Positions 43,054 to 52,490 of a stretch of DNA of 64,000 nt are shown here, piece after piece (position 1 is the stretch's first letter; each line of letters starts with the position of its first letter). The position numbers were made by a program, and so were the translations under genes. Where the stretch lies: positions 1 through 64,000 of the forward strand of contig CANLOW010000001.1 of NCBI GenBank assembly GCA_947493035.1. The letters run 5' to 3'. Source of the stretch: an uncultured Aquimarina sp. (lineage in GTDB: Bacteria; Bacteroidota; Bacteroidia; Flavobacteriales; Flavobacteriaceae). Below the pieces are notes generated by a model. The model was not told the origin of the DNA. It worked only from the letters and a program-made list of their open reading frames with translations, and did not search any database.

Positions 43054-43935
43054 ATGAAAGCATATGTTTTTCCTGGTCAAGGTGCTCAGTTTGTGGGCAT
43101 GGGTAAAGACCTTTACGAAACTTCAGAAATAGCAAAAGACTTATTTGATAAAGCCAATGAAATATTAGGCTTTTCAATTACAGATATCATGTTCGAAGGA
43201 ACAGCAGAACAACTAAAAGAAACTAAGGTTACCCAACCTGCTATCTTTTTACATTCTGTAATCTTAAGCAAAGTATTAGGCGATGATTTTAAACCAGAAA
43301 TGGTAGCAGGTCATTCATTAGGAGAATTCTCGGCATTAGTTGCTAATGGTGTTTTATCTTTTGAAGATGGATTAACTCTAGTTTCTAAACGTGCATTGGC
43401 TATGCAAAAAGCTTGCGAACTATCTAAATCGACTATGGCTGCCGTTCTAGGATTAGAAGACGCTGTTGTTGAAGCTATATGCGAAGAAGTAGGTGCTGAT
43501 GTAGTCCCTGCAAACTATAACTGTCCAGGACAATTAGTAATTTCTGGAAGCGTAGAAGCTATCGAAAAAGCATGTGAAATTGCTAAAGAAAAAGGAGCGC
43601 GTAGAGCATTAGTATTACCTGTAAGCGGAGGGTTTCACTCACCATTTATGGCACCTGCTGGGAAAGAGTTAGCTGCCGCTATTGAAGCAACTACATTTAG
43701 CACTCCTACTTGCCCAATATATCAAAATGTACCTACAACGGCTGTCACAGATGCTGAAGAGATTAAGAAGAACTTAATTGCTCAATTAACAGCTCCTGTA
43801 AAATGGACACAAAGTGTACAGCAAATGTTAGCCGATGGCGCTACTTTGTTTACAGAGGTTGGGCCTGGAAAGGTTTTACAAGGATTAATTAAAAAGATTA
43901 ATCGTGCAACAGAGGTTGCTGGAGCAGCTATTTAA
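43054..43935 (+). CDS. fabD: Malonyl-CoA:ACP transacylase
   Basis: FabD loads malonate onto acyl carrier protein for fatty acid synthesis. Seen are VFPGQGAQFVGMGKDLYE at the start, the catalytic Ser in AGHSLGEFSALVANG (about 88-102), His in VSGGFHSPFM (about 195-204) and LFTEVGPGKVLQGLIKKI near the end. The 293-residue size is normal. It is not linked to other fab genes here. The start at 43054 is fixed by the promoter. Confidence 0.95.
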   Translation: MKAYVFPGQGAQFVGMGKDLYETSEIAKDLFDKANEILGFSITDIMFEGTAEQLKETKVTQPAIFLHSVILSKVLGDDFKPEMVAGHSLGEFSALVANGVLSFEDGLTLVSKRALAMQKACELSKSTMAAVLGLEDAVVEAICEEVGADVVPANYNCPGQLVISGSVEAIEKACEIAKEKGARRALVLPVSGGFHSPFMAPAGKELAAAIEATTFSTPTCPIYQNVPTTAVTDAEEIKKNLIAQLTAPVKWTQSVQQMLADGATLFTEVGPGKVLQGLIKKINRATEVAGAAI

Positions 43936-43952
43936 TAGTAAGAATACATTAT

Positions 43953-43989
43953 AAAAAATGAAGTATGTAGACGGCATACTTCATTTTTT
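43953..43989 (+). terminator. Terminator after fabD
   Basis: A perfect 15-bp stem AAAAAATGAAGTATG / CATACTTCATTTTTT with a 7-base loop (TAGACGG) lies 18 bases after the stop. Confidence 0.9.
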
Positions 43990-44341
43990 CATTTTAAGGA
44001 TTAAACGGAAAATTTATTCCTAGGGTATTGTATTAGTTGTGCTTTACCTACTTATTCAAGTACCTGAATTCTCAGAGGAAATGCAACATGATTTTTCAGT
44101 GGATTCTGTCATAATTATTACATTCTACTCCCCTTAGATATCCTCCCCTTTCCCTTTTGAAGTTTTATATCTGAAGATATTGCATCTACCGCCATCATTT
44201 AGAGCTTAATTTTGGTTAATGATACTAGTAAATAGACTCTCATCTCTACATTAAATTAATAGATAATGAAAAAAACAAAATATATAGTAGGGTGTTTCGG
44301 TTTGATCACGTTATAATCTTTTAATACGACAAACTATAAAC
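43990..44341. other. Intergenic region, no gene seen
   Basis: These 352 bases between the fabD terminator and the BspA-type gene contain no supported coding region, no clear TAnnTTTG promoter and no obvious repeat. GATCACGTTATAATC near 44303 and the following TAATACGAC look promoter-like by other consensus sets, but not by the Bacteroidota one. Confidence 0.4.
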
Positions 44342-46936
44342 ATGAAAAAGATATATATATATTTATTTCTATTAATTACATTTAGTTCATTTTCTCAAAA
44401 CCGTCCATTTATTACTACGTGGAATACTGGTTCAGAAACTAATATTACCATTCCTACAACGGGGTCTGGTTACAATTATACTGTAGATTGGGGAGATAGT
44501 ACAACCAATTCAAATGTTACAGAGACTATAGAACACAACTATACTACTCCAGGGGTATACACTGTTCAAATTACGGGAGATTTTCCTAGAATATTTTTTA
44601 ACTCCAACTTGTTAGATTTTTCGGGTAATAATCATACCAAAATCAATACTATCGAACAATGGGGAAGTATTAAATGGAGTTCTATGAAAAATGCATTTTC
44701 TGGTTGCTTTTTCTTAAGAGTAAATGCCACTGATGCTCCTGATCTGTCTGAGGTGACAGATATGACAGAAATGTTTTCAGATAATATATCACTAAATAAT
44801 GAACTAAGTAATTGGAATGTAAGTAATATCACTAATATGAAAGGTCTTTTTAAAGGTGCAACCACTTTTAATCAAGATATTTCAATGTGGAATGTAGCCA
44901 ATGTTTCAAACATGTCTGAAATGTTTATGCTTGCTGCGGACTTTAATCAAAATATTAAAAATTGGGATGTAAGCAATGTGGAAGATATGTCTAGTATGTT
45001 TACTCAAAGTAATTTCAATCAAAATATTAATAAATGGATTGTGAGTAATGTTGAAAATATGTCTAATATGTTTTCTCGAAGTAGCTTTAATCAAAACATT
45101 AATAATTGGGATGTGAGTAATGTAGAAGATATGTCTAATATGTTTCTTTTAAACGAGAGTTTTAATAATGATATATCCAATTGGGATGTTAGTAGCGTTA
45201 CTACTATGAAAGGTATGTTTAATAAAGCTTCAGCGTTTAATACAGATATAAGTGATTGGAAAATAGAGAAGGTTACCACTATGGAAGAGATGTTTTTTAA
45301 TGCTTCTAAATTTGATCAAAATATAGGAAGCTGGAATATAAGTGCGGTTGCTAACATGTCACATATGTTAGATTTTACGGCAATTTCAACATCTAATTAT
45401 GATGCCATATTAAATGGATGGTTGTCGTCTTCTCCATCATTAATTAGTGATGTTAATTTAGGGGCTTTAGGCTTAATTTATTGCAATGGTCAAAGTTCCA
45501 GAAACGAATTGAAAACTACCTATAATTGGAATATTTTAAACGATAGTAATGATTGCGATTCAAGCTCATTTATTACCGTATGGAAAACAAATAATTTTGG
45601 TTCAAGTAGCTCTAATCAAATTACCATTCCAACAATAGGAGATGGCTATAATTATACAGTCAATTGGGGTGATAATAGTTCTGATTCTAATATAACAACT
45701 GACATGACTCACACATATACTACACCAGGTACTTATGTTGTGCAAATTACAGGTGATTTTCCAAGGATCAATTTTTATAATTTTGATACATTTAAATTTG
45801 AGCAAAAAGACAATTTCAAAATTTTAGAAATCAAACAATGGGGAAACCAGTTATGGACATCATTTGAAAATGCATTTTTTAATTGTGAAAATTTGATAAT
45901 AAGTGCAAAAGACACTCCTAATTTGGAAAACACAACAAATATGTCCAATATGTTTTTTAACACTAACTTAAACACTGCTAATAACATAGGACTTTGGGAT
46001 GTTTCTGGTATTATTAATATGAACAGTTTGTTTCATAACTCTGCTTTTAACTCAGATATTAAAAGTTGGAATGTGGGTAATGTAGCAGGTATGAGTAGAA
46101 CATTTTCAGACACCCCTTTTAATCAAGATATAAGTAATTGGAATGTGGGTAATGTTACAAATATGTCAGGAATGTTTGTTAGAACTTCCTTTAATCAAGA
46201 TATAAGTAATTGGAATGTGAGTAACGTAACTAGTTTGGCAGAAATGTTTTTTTCTAACACCGAATTTAATCAAGATATAAGTAGTTGGGATGTGAGTAAT
46301 GTTAAAGATTTGGCCCAAATGTTTTTTGGGGCAACTAGCTTTAATCAAGATATTGGAGATTGGAAAGTAAGTAATGTAGGAAGTTTACAATCTATGTTTA
46401 GCGGAGCTAGTTCTTTTGACCAAAGTTTAGAAAATTGGGATATTAGAAATGTAGGGATTTCTGTAGGGCTATTTCGTGACTCAGGGCTATCAACAGCAAA
46501 CTATGATAAAACTTTAAGAGGCTGGGCTAAATTAATTGATCTTGGTATAAGGAGTGATTATGTTATTAGTGCCAGAGGTATAACTTATTGCGATACCGAA
46601 TCAAGAAATAAATTAATAAATCATGGTTGGGTAATAGAAGAAGACACTATGGCTACTGATTGTACTACACTAAATGTATTAGATCATGAGGTACAAAAAA
46701 ATGAGTTTACTGTATACCCTATTCCTGCATATGACAAACTGTTTATGAAGACAAATACTTCATTACTTAATGCTAAATACAAGATAATCACATTATCTGG
46801 AAAAATTGCTCAGTTTGGAGAATTGACAAATAGCGAAAACTCTATAATAGTAAATTCGCTTTCACCTGGAGTATATTTTTTACAAATAGAAAACAACACT
46901 AAACTCCTAAAAACGAAAAAAGTTGTTAAAAAATAA
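44342..46936 (+). CDS. BspA-family leucine-rich repeat surface protein with T9SS sorting domain
   Basis: The 864-residue protein has a signal peptide (1-18, ending SFSQN). Two homologous modules follow. Each starts with a PKD-like Ig domain (YNYTVDWGDSTTNSN then YTTPGVYTVQITGDFPR in the first; YNYTVNWGDNSSDSN then YTTPGTYVVQITGDFPR in the second). The first then has about eight and the second about seven BspA/DUF285 repeats of the form ISNWNVSNVTNMSGMF. The last 75 residues (VYPIPAYDKLFM to the end) form a T9SS type A C-terminal sorting domain. The protein is thus exported through T9SS to the cell surface. BspA repeats often mediate adhesion. Related repeats vary in number, which can be by recombination. 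Confidence 0.93.
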   Translation: MKKIYIYLFLLITFSSFSQNRPFITTWNTGSETNITIPTTGSGYNYTVDWGDSTTNSNVTETIEHNYTTPGVYTVQITGDFPRIFFNSNLLDFSGNNHTKINTIEQWGSIKWSSMKNAFSGCFFLRVNATDAPDLSEVTDMTEMFSDNISLNNELSNWNVSNITNMKGLFKGATTFNQDISMWNVANVSNMSEMFMLAADFNQNIKNWDVSNVEDMSSMFTQSNFNQNINKWIVSNVENMSNMFSRSSFNQNINNWDVSNVEDMSNMFLLNESFNNDISNWDVSSVTTMKGMFNKASAFNTDISDWKIEKVTTMEEMFFNASKFDQNIGSWNISAVANMSHMLDFTAISTSNYDAILNGWLSSSPSLISDVNLGALGLIYCNGQSSRNELKTTYNWNILNDSNDCDSSSFITVWKTNNFGSSSSNQITIPTIGDGYNYTVNWGDNSSDSNITTDMTHTYTTPGTYVVQITGDFPRINFYNFDTFKFEQKDNFKILEIKQWGNQLWTSFENAFFNCENLIISAKDTPNLENTTNMSNMFFNTNLNTANNIGLWDVSGIINMNSLFHNSAFNSDIKSWNVGNVAGMSRTFSDTPFNQDISNWNVGNVTNMSGMFVRTSFNQDISNWNVSNVTSLAEMFFSNTEFNQDISSWDVSNVKDLAQMFFGATSFNQDIGDWKVSNVGSLQSMFSGASSFDQSLENWDIRNVGISVGLFRDSGLSTANYDKTLRGWAKLIDLGIRSDYVISARGITYCDTESRNKLINHGWVIEEDTMATDCTTLNVLDHEVQKNEFTVYPIPAYDKLFMKTNTSLLNAKYKIITLSGKIAQFGELTNSENSIIVNSLSPGVYFLQIENNTKLLKTKKVVKK

Positions 46937-47056
46937 TACGATTTAAATCTTGTTTTCAGCTATACACTACTGTTTTCATACATATAACTCACTAAAAATT
47001 AATACAATAATCACGTAATTTAATTAGGTTTACGTATTACTAATATTATTTTTATT

Positions 47057-47353
47057 TTAAATCTCTAAAAAACATTTGTCATATTTTGCTGAATAAAAAG
47101 CACTTATTTCTTTGTTAACTTGATATGTATTACATTTTTTCCCTGTAGTAAATACTGAATAAGATTTCCCTTGATAGCTAAGAACAACCAAACTTTTATC
47201 ACTTTTTAGTCGTTGTTCGCATCTTACTTTAGTAACTCTGACAGTGACTTTTGTAGCGTCTTTTCTGGCATTATTGTCTTTATTATTAGTTTTAATTAAA
47301 AACACGATTCCTATAGCAAGTGCAAGTATTATAATAAAAGTCATAGGTTTCAT
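47057..47353 (-). CDS. Small membrane-anchored hypothetical protein
   Basis: The 98-residue protein has one N-terminal membrane helix (about 4-20, MTFIIILALAIGIVFLI) and a small beta-rich domain after a charged linker, with cysteines at CEQRLK, KKCNTY and KCFLEI. The pattern VLSYQGKSYSVFTTGKKCNT looks like a compact OB- or SH3-like fold facing the periplasm. The family is not recognised. It stands alone between the BspA-type gene and the DegT gene. Confidence 0.6.
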   Translation of the reverse strand: MKPMTFIIILALAIGIVFLIKTNNKDNNARKDATKVTVRVTKVRCEQRLKSDKSLVVLSYQGKSYSVFTTGKKCNTYQVNKEISAFYSAKYDKCFLEI

Positions 47354-47398
47354 AATCTATAATATAAGATACTTCAAGTTAATCATAATTTTAAAAAT

Positions 47399-47498
47399 GG
47401 CTTAGGGATTGCAGCGGCATCCTTTTTTGGCCCTACAAAATGTAATGGAGGTAAGGCAAAAAAAGATATAGCGTAAAGCCCGACCCAGAGGGTAAGCC
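47399..47498 (+). ncRNA. Structured intergenic RNA-like element, copy 2 (Flavo-1-like candidate)
   Basis: This is the second copy of the element at 914-1034. Conserved blocks are AGGGATtGcAGCGgCATCC (47403-47422) and AAAAGATAtAGCGtAaAGCC with CGACC. The outer helix GGCTTA (47399-47404) / TAAGCC (47493-47498) is perfect here, while the equivalent place in copy 1 has GTGA / TCAC, a compensatory change. The central hairpin is weaker (TTTTTTGG..., 47423-47434, against ...GGCAAAAAA, 47454-47463). A small ACCC-AGA-GGGT hairpin sits at 47483-47493. It lies in an intergenic gap, antisense to both neighbouring genes, so it is probably its own transcript. Confidence 0.5.
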
Positions 47499-47502
47499 CA
47501 TA

Positions 47503-47542
47503 AAAAAAGCTCTATTCTAACAAAAAGAATAGAGCTTTTATA
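47503..47542 (-). terminator. Terminator after the DegT gene
   Basis: AAAAGCTCTATTCT (47505-47518) and AGAATAGAGCTTTT (47526-47539) form a 14-bp stem. On the minus strand a run of seven T follows. It is 18 bases after the stop of the leftward DegT gene. Confidence 0.85.
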
Positions 47543-47556
47543 TGTAATACATTAAT

Positions 47557-48708
47557 TTATTTGCTTACAAATTCAATAATTGTATTTGTAATAAAATCAA
47601 TTTGATCGTCGGTAAGTTCTGTATGCATCGGTAATGAAATTACTTCTTTCACCAACTGATTTGTAATAGGAAAATCTGCTTCATTATAACGCTCATCTGC
47701 ATATGCTTTTTGTAAATGTAATGGAATTGGATAATACACTCCGCATGGGATTTCTTTACTTTGTAAGTGTGCTACTAGCTCGTCTCTGTTTATTCCATTT
47801 ACTTTTAGTGTGTATTGATGAAATACGTGACAATCACAACTATTACAAATTCCATCACAACTATTTTTAGCAGGTATTACTAGTTGTTTTATATCTTCAA
47901 ACGCTGCATCGTATTTTTTTGCAGCATTTCGTCTAGCGGCATTATAACTATCCAATTTAGGAAGTTTAGCTAATAATACTGCTGCTTGTATAGAGTCTAA
48001 ACGAGAGTTTACACCTACTACATCATGATGATAACGTTTATACATTCCATGATTTACGATTCCTCGGATTGTATGTGCTAGTTCATCGTTATTTGTAAAA
48101 ATAGCACCACCGTCTCCGTAACAACCTAAATTTTTAGAAGGAAAAAAAGAAGTCGAAGCTACATCACCAAGATTTCCTGTTTTCTTTTTTTCGCCATTTT
48201 TAAAAGTATAGGTTGCTCCAATTCCTTGAGCATTATCTTCAATTACATATAAATTATGCTTTTTTGCAATCTCTAAAATAGCATCCATATTAGCAGCTTG
48301 ACCAAATAAATGTACAGGAACAATCGCTTTTGTTTTTGGAGTAATAGCTTTCTCTATTGCTATTGGATCGATATTAAAAGTGTCAGGTTCAACATCGACT
48401 AAAACTGGTGTCAGTCTAAGTAGACCTATCACTTCAACAGTTGCAGCAAACGTAAAATCAGCTGTTATCACTTCATCTCCTGGTTGAAGACCTAATCCCA
48501 TCATTGCAATCTGCAAAGCATCGGTACCATTTGCACAAGGAATCACATGTTTTACACCTAGATAATTTTCTAATGCTTCTTGAAATTTATGAACATAAGG
48601 ACCATTGATATAAGCTGCACTTTCTAGAATTTCAGCTATAGAAGTATCTACTGTTTCTTTAATCCCTTTGTATTGACCTTGAAGATCAACCATCTGAATT
48701 TTTTTCAT
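47557..48708 (-). CDS. DegT/DnrJ/EryC1 aminotransferase
   Basis: This PLP-dependent sugar aminotransferase of 383 residues uses the ATG at 48708 (MKKIQMVDLQGQYKG); an upstream in-frame start has no support. Seen are ANGTDALQIAMMGLGLQPGD (about 61-80), DNAQGIGATY (about 165), the PLP-binding Lys in SFFPSKNLGCYGDGGA (about 192-207) and RLDSIQAAVL (about 235). These enzymes make amino-sugars for O-antigen, capsule or other glycans. A cysteine cluster, C-x3-C-x2-C-x-C-H, at about residues 283-293 is unusual for the family. It is divergent from the Kdo transferase gene, which supports a role in envelope sugars. Confidence 0.88.
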   Translation of the reverse strand: MKKIQMVDLQGQYKGIKETVDTSIAEILESAAYINGPYVHKFQEALENYLGVKHVIPCANGTDALQIAMMGLGLQPGDEVITADFTFAATVEVIGLLRLTPVLVDVEPDTFNIDPIAIEKAITPKTKAIVPVHLFGQAANMDAILEIAKKHNLYVIEDNAQGIGATYTFKNGEKKKTGNLGDVASTSFFPSKNLGCYGDGGAIFTNNDELAHTIRGIVNHGMYKRYHHDVVGVNSRLDSIQAAVLLAKLPKLDSYNAARRNAAKKYDAAFEDIKQLVIPAKNSCDGICNSCDCHVFHQYTLKVNGINRDELVAHLQSKEIPCGVYYPIPLHLQKAYADERYNEADFPITNQLVKEVISLPMHTELTDDQIDFITNTIIEFVSK

Positions 48709-48837
48709 GTAATGCGTATTTGTGATTTGAAGCCTATCAATACTAAGAAAATCGATAGTCTTCAAAAGTACAAAAAGTTGGATGGAGTTATTAAAGATTC
48801 TAGGTATTTTCGTATTCAGAAATTAGCTACACTGCAC

Positions 48838-50055
48838 ATGCAATTTTTATTATATAACAGTATTTCTTATTTATTTGAATTTGCTTTTCCGTTAGTCAAG
48901 CTTATTTCTCCTAAAATGAAACTTTTTGTTGAAGGGCGAATTCGAGTTAAAGAAAGTTTAAAGCAAATAGATTTTAAATCAGATGAATGGATTTGGTTTC
49001 ATTGTGCCTCTCTCGGAGAATACGAACAAGCTGTTCCAGTAATCGAAAAACTGAAACAACAATATAAAATTACGGTTAGCTTTTTTTCTCCTTCAGGCTA
49101 CGAACAAAAGAAAAATCACCACCTTATTGATTTCGCTTTCTACCTACCTATTGACACTCCAAAAAATGCTCAATTTATTGTTCAGCATATACAACCCAAA
49201 GCTGCATTGTTTATCAAATACGAATTTTGGAGAAACTACTTTTCCCAACTAAATAAAGACAACATACCTATTTATATGGTATCTGCTGCTTTTAGACCCA
49301 ATCAATCGTTATTTAAATGGTATGGAGGCTTTCTAAAAAGAACATTAAATTTTGTCTCTCATTTTTTTGTACAAAATGAAATTTCAGCTCAATTATTAAA
49401 ACAACAAGGCTTTACAAATATTACTATCAGTGGCGACACTCGATTTGATCGAGTACATAGGCAGCTATCCATGGATAATCAATTGGACTTTATTGCTAAT
49501 TTTAAAAAAGATCGTTTAGCCATAATACTTGGTAGTACTTGGCCTGATTGCGAAACTGTTTTTATCGACACCATCAATAACTCGAAAGACAATGTATGCT
49601 TTATCATTGCTCCTCACGAAATTAAATCTGAAAAAATTAACGCTTTAGTTTCTAAATTAACCGTTCCTACTTCTGTTTACTCTAAAGGAATTGACAATAC
49701 CAACAAGGTACTTATCGTAGATACCATCGGTTTCCTAACAAAAATTTACAGCTATGCGGATATCGCTTACATAGGTGGTGCTGTTGGAACTACTGGTCTT
49801 CATAATATTTTAGAAGCCGCTGTTTTTGGGATGCCCATTATTACGGGTAACAACACAACTAAGTTCCCTGAAGCTCAAGAATTAGAAGCTAAAGGCGGAT
49901 TGATTAAGGTTAGTGATTCTACATCTTTTCAAATCACAATAGACGAACTAATAAATAACCTTGAAAAAAGGAAATCAATATCTATAATCACTTCTGATTT
50001 TGCGGATAATAATATTGGTGCCACAACTCTTATTTTAGAAAAAGTACTACCGTAA
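48838..50055 (+). CDS. kdtA: 3-deoxy-D-manno-octulosonic acid transferase
   Basis: KdtA transfers Kdo to lipid A at the inner-membrane face. The 405-residue protein starts MQFLLYNSISYLFEF, an amphipathic or membrane segment; the ATG at 48838 gives the usual length, and an upstream extension is not supported. It shows IWFHCASLGEYEQAVPVIEK (about 51-70), LFIKYEFWRNYF (about 120), AAFRPNQSLFKWYGGF and the GT-B fold end with IGGAVGTTGLHNILEAAVFG (about 318-337). In this lineage KdtA precedes waaA-like core synthesis; no such genes are adjacent here. Confidence 0.92.
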   Translation: MQFLLYNSISYLFEFAFPLVKLISPKMKLFVEGRIRVKESLKQIDFKSDEWIWFHCASLGEYEQAVPVIEKLKQQYKITVSFFSPSGYEQKKNHHLIDFAFYLPIDTPKNAQFIVQHIQPKAALFIKYEFWRNYFSQLNKDNIPIYMVSAAFRPNQSLFKWYGGFLKRTLNFVSHFFVQNEISAQLLKQQGFTNITISGDTRFDRVHRQLSMDNQLDFIANFKKDRLAIILGSTWPDCETVFIDTINNSKDNVCFIIAPHEIKSEKINALVSKLTVPTSVYSKGIDNTNKVLIVDTIGFLTKIYSYADIAYIGGAVGTTGLHNILEAAVFGMPIITGNNTTKFPEAQELEAKGGLIKVSDSTSFQITIDELINNLEKRKSISIITSDFADNNIGATTLILEKVLP

Positions 50056-50150
50056 AACACTAATTGAAAACAACAATTTTAATATCACAATAAAGAATAA
50101 CTTATAAAAAGACTTATTGCTCTTATTTTGGCAGCAATGGAATAGACTAA

Positions 50151-50765
50151 TTAAAAAAGCCCATTTAACTCCGCATCAATACGTGTTATAATCTCACCTA
50201 AATCTTCAGGGTTATCTACAAAATTAAGGTTATCTACATCGATTACTAACAATTTTCCTTTGCTATAACCTTCAATCCATTCTTCGTAACGATCATTAAG
50301 CTTACTTAAATAATCTATAGAAATTCCACTTTCATATTCTCTCCCTCTTTTATGGATTTGCCCCACTAAGTTAGAGATACTACTTTTTAAATAAATTAAT
50401 AAGTCTGGTCCCTTTACTACCTCTTCCATCAAATCGAATAGTGAACGATAATTTTCGAAATCACGATTCGTCATCAACCCCATTGAATGTAAATTAGGAG
50501 CAAAAATATAAGCATCTTCATAAATACTTCTATCTTGGATAGTTACTTTTCCAGAAGCCTGGATATCCAAAATTTGACGAAAGCGGCTATTTAAAAAATA
50601 CACTTGCAAATTGAAAGACCAACGTTCCATCGAGTTATAGAAATCTTCTAAGTAAGGGTTCTCTAATACATCTTCATATAAAGGTTTCCATTTGTAATGT
50701 TTCGAAAGTAACTTAGCTAAACTGGTCTTACCAGCACCAATATTTCCGGCAACTGCAATATGCAT
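50151..50765 (-). CDS. Deoxynucleoside kinase
   Basis: The 204-residue P-loop kinase starts MHIAVAGNIGAGKTSLAKLL, with the P-loop at 6-14. It also has YEDVLENPYLEDFY, the DRSIYEDAYIFA motif (about 78-89) and the LID arginines in HKRGREYE (about 137). It belongs to the dNK/dGK family that phosphorylates deoxynucleosides in salvage; specificity for dA, dG or dC is not clear from sequence. The hypothetical protein gene at 50771 ends 5 bases upstream of its start, so they are cotranscribed. Confidence 0.92.
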   Translation of the reverse strand: MHIAVAGNIGAGKTSLAKLLSKHYKWKPLYEDVLENPYLEDFYNSMERWSFNLQVYFLNSRFRQILDIQASGKVTIQDRSIYEDAYIFAPNLHSMGLMTNRDFENYRSLFDLMEEVVKGPDLLIYLKSSISNLVGQIHKRGREYESGISIDYLSKLNDRYEEWIEGYSKGKLLVIDVDNLNFVDNPEDLGEIITRIDAELNGLF

Positions 50766-50770
50766 AGTGC

Positions 50771-51565
50771 TTATTTTTTTTTGATTTCTAGTTGATAGGT
50801 AGTAATAATACCATTTTCGAAAATATAAAATTTTTCGTCCTTCATGTACGAGTCTACGGTATTATTTTGTTTAATATCGAAGGTTCCTTCTTTTAACAAA
50901 TTAACATTATAAAGAATATAGCCTTCTTTATTATTTAAAACCAAATAGCGATTCCCTAAAATCAATTTAGAATCAGGAACTACAGCTATTTCATGCAATA
51001 ATGTCCCATATGTATCATATTGATATAAGTTATTCTCGCTTAATAGGTAAGCCTCATTGAAATTGGCTTTTAAATCTAATATAGGTTCTGGTAAATTGAT
51101 AGACACCGATGATCTTAAATCATTTAGGTAATTAATAAATTTCAATTTATTATCAAAATTATCTACTAACCATATTTCATCATTTTTTGCATTCGTTAAT
51201 AATTGAGCGCTTTGAGGTGTCGTTAAATTATTTAATTGCACTCGATTCGTCTCACTTAAAGAACGATCTAGTAAGACAAAAGTATTCGCCTGTTCATAAA
51301 AAACTAAAATTTCTAATGAATTTAATAATGAAATATTTGAAGGAAAACCTAACTCGAAACTAGTATATGACCACTCTTGACCTCCTGAAACCTTTATGAC
51401 TTCTTGATCCCTTGTGAAATAAAAATTTTCTTGCGTATCAACACCTACGAATGTCTTGAAATTTTCTTCTTTAAACTCGAGTGTCTGAACCACATTAGCC
51501 TCTATAGATTGTCCAAGAGTAGTAAGTATGACAAAATGAAAAAAGAGAATACAAAACCACTTCAT
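50771..51565 (-). CDS. Secreted hypothetical protein, propeller-like
   Basis: A signal peptide (1-18, ending TLGQS) precedes about 245 residues rich in beta-strands, with repeating patterns such as ENFYFTRDQEVIKVSGGQEW and NEIWLVDNFDNKLKFINYL that would suit a beta-propeller. No catalytic motif is visible. It is upstream of the kinase gene with a 5-base gap, but the two proteins act in different compartments, so the link may only be transcriptional. The function is unknown. Confidence 0.65.
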   Translation of the reverse strand: MKWFCILFFHFVILTTLGQSIEANVVQTLEFKEENFKTFVGVDTQENFYFTRDQEVIKVSGGQEWSYTSFELGFPSNISLLNSLEILVFYEQANTFVLLDRSLSETNRVQLNNLTTPQSAQLLTNAKNDEIWLVDNFDNKLKFINYLNDLRSSVSINLPEPILDLKANFNEAYLLSENNLYQYDTYGTLLHEIAVVPDSKLILGNRYLVLNNKEGYILYNVNLLKEGTFDIKQNNTVDSYMKDEKFYIFENGIITTYQLEIKKK

Positions 51566-51594
51566 ATGAAATAAAGATACTTTTTTTACGAATA

Positions 51595-51636
51595 AAAAAG
51601 AGGAAATAGAATATTTAGATTCAACTTCCTCTTTTT
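51595..51636 (-). terminator. Terminator between tpiA and the hypothetical gene
   Basis: AAAAAGAGGAA (51595-51605) and TTCCTCTTTTT (51626-51636) form a perfect 11-bp outer stem with a T run on the minus strand. It lies 34 bases after the tpiA stop. Confidence 0.8.
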
Positions 51637-51669
51637 AAGATATTATAATTTACAAAAATCTATTTGTAA

Positions 51670-52422
51670 TTATTTATTTGCATTGATAACTCCAAAGAAA
51701 TCTACTGCTTTTAAAGAAGCTCCTCCTATCAATCCGCCATCAACATCTTCTTTCGAAAAAATTTCTTCAGCATTTGATGGTTTGCAACTTCCTCCATATA
51801 AAACAGAAACAGATGATGCTAAATCTGCATTATATTTATCGGCTAATGTTTTACGAATAAAAGCGTGCATTTCTTGTGCTTGATCCGATGATGCCGTTTC
51901 TCCTGTACCAATTGCCCAAACTGGCTCGTATGCTAAAATAACATTTTTAAAAGCACTTGCTTCTAAATGAAATAATGCATTTGATATCTGTGAAGCTACA
52001 ACATCAAAATGTTTATTAGCCTTACGCTCTTCCAGTTCTTCCCCGAAACAGAAAATCACTTCCATTCCTTCGGCCAATGCTTTATTTACTTTTTCTACTA
52101 GTAAAGCATCTGTTTCTCCATAATACGCACGACGCTCACTGTGTCCTAAAATCACAACATTAACTCCAGCACTTTTTAACATTGCAGCAGACACTTCTCC
52201 TGTATAAGCACCTGAATCGTGTTGACTCATATTCTGTGCAGCAACTTCAATTCCTGAACCTTCAGTTTCACTAACAGCTAAGGCTAAGTTTACAAATGAT
52301 GGAGTAATAATTACACGTGCACCTGAAGTATTAGCTTGTGCTTTTAAGTCACTGATTAAGGCTTTAGTTTCTACTAGGTTCTTGTTCATTTTCCAGTTCC
52401 CTGCTACGATCTTTTGTCTCAT
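51670..52422 (-). CDS. tpiA: Triosephosphate isomerase
   Basis: TpiA interconverts dihydroxyacetone phosphate and glyceraldehyde 3-phosphate in glycolysis. The 250-residue protein shows [20 protein letters not shown] (about 5-24, with the Asn/Lys), the catalytic His in [16 protein letters not shown] (about 92-107), catalytic Glu in [16 protein letters not shown] (about 165-180) and [15 protein letters not shown] near the end. All catalytic parts are intact. It has its own terminator. Confidence 0.97.
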   Translation of the reverse strand: MRQKIVAGNWKMNKNLVETKALISDLKAQANTSGARVIITPSFVNLALAVSETEGSGIEVAAQNMSQHDSGAYTGEVSAAMLKSAGVNVVILGHSERRAYYGETDALLVEKVNKALAEGMEVIFCFGEELEERKANKHFDVVASQISNALFHLEASAFKNVILAYEPVWAIGTGETASSDQAQEMHAFIRKTLADKYNADLASSVSVLYGGSCKPSNAEEIFSKEDVDGGLIGGASLKAVDFFGVINANK

Positions 52423-52490
52423 TATAGAAGTAATTTTTATGTTTTCCCCACTGATTGGGTTTATTTATTTTTTGATAATATTCCTAAATA

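Noticed and set aside
44342-46936. Short DNA repeats that look like an intergenic tandem array
   Set aside because: They are in frame in one long gene and encode DUF285/BspA repeats.
48673-48837. Extended start of the Kdo transferase gene
   Set aside because: The extra 55 residues have no family match, overlap the divergent DegT region and would precede the membrane-associated start of the enzyme.
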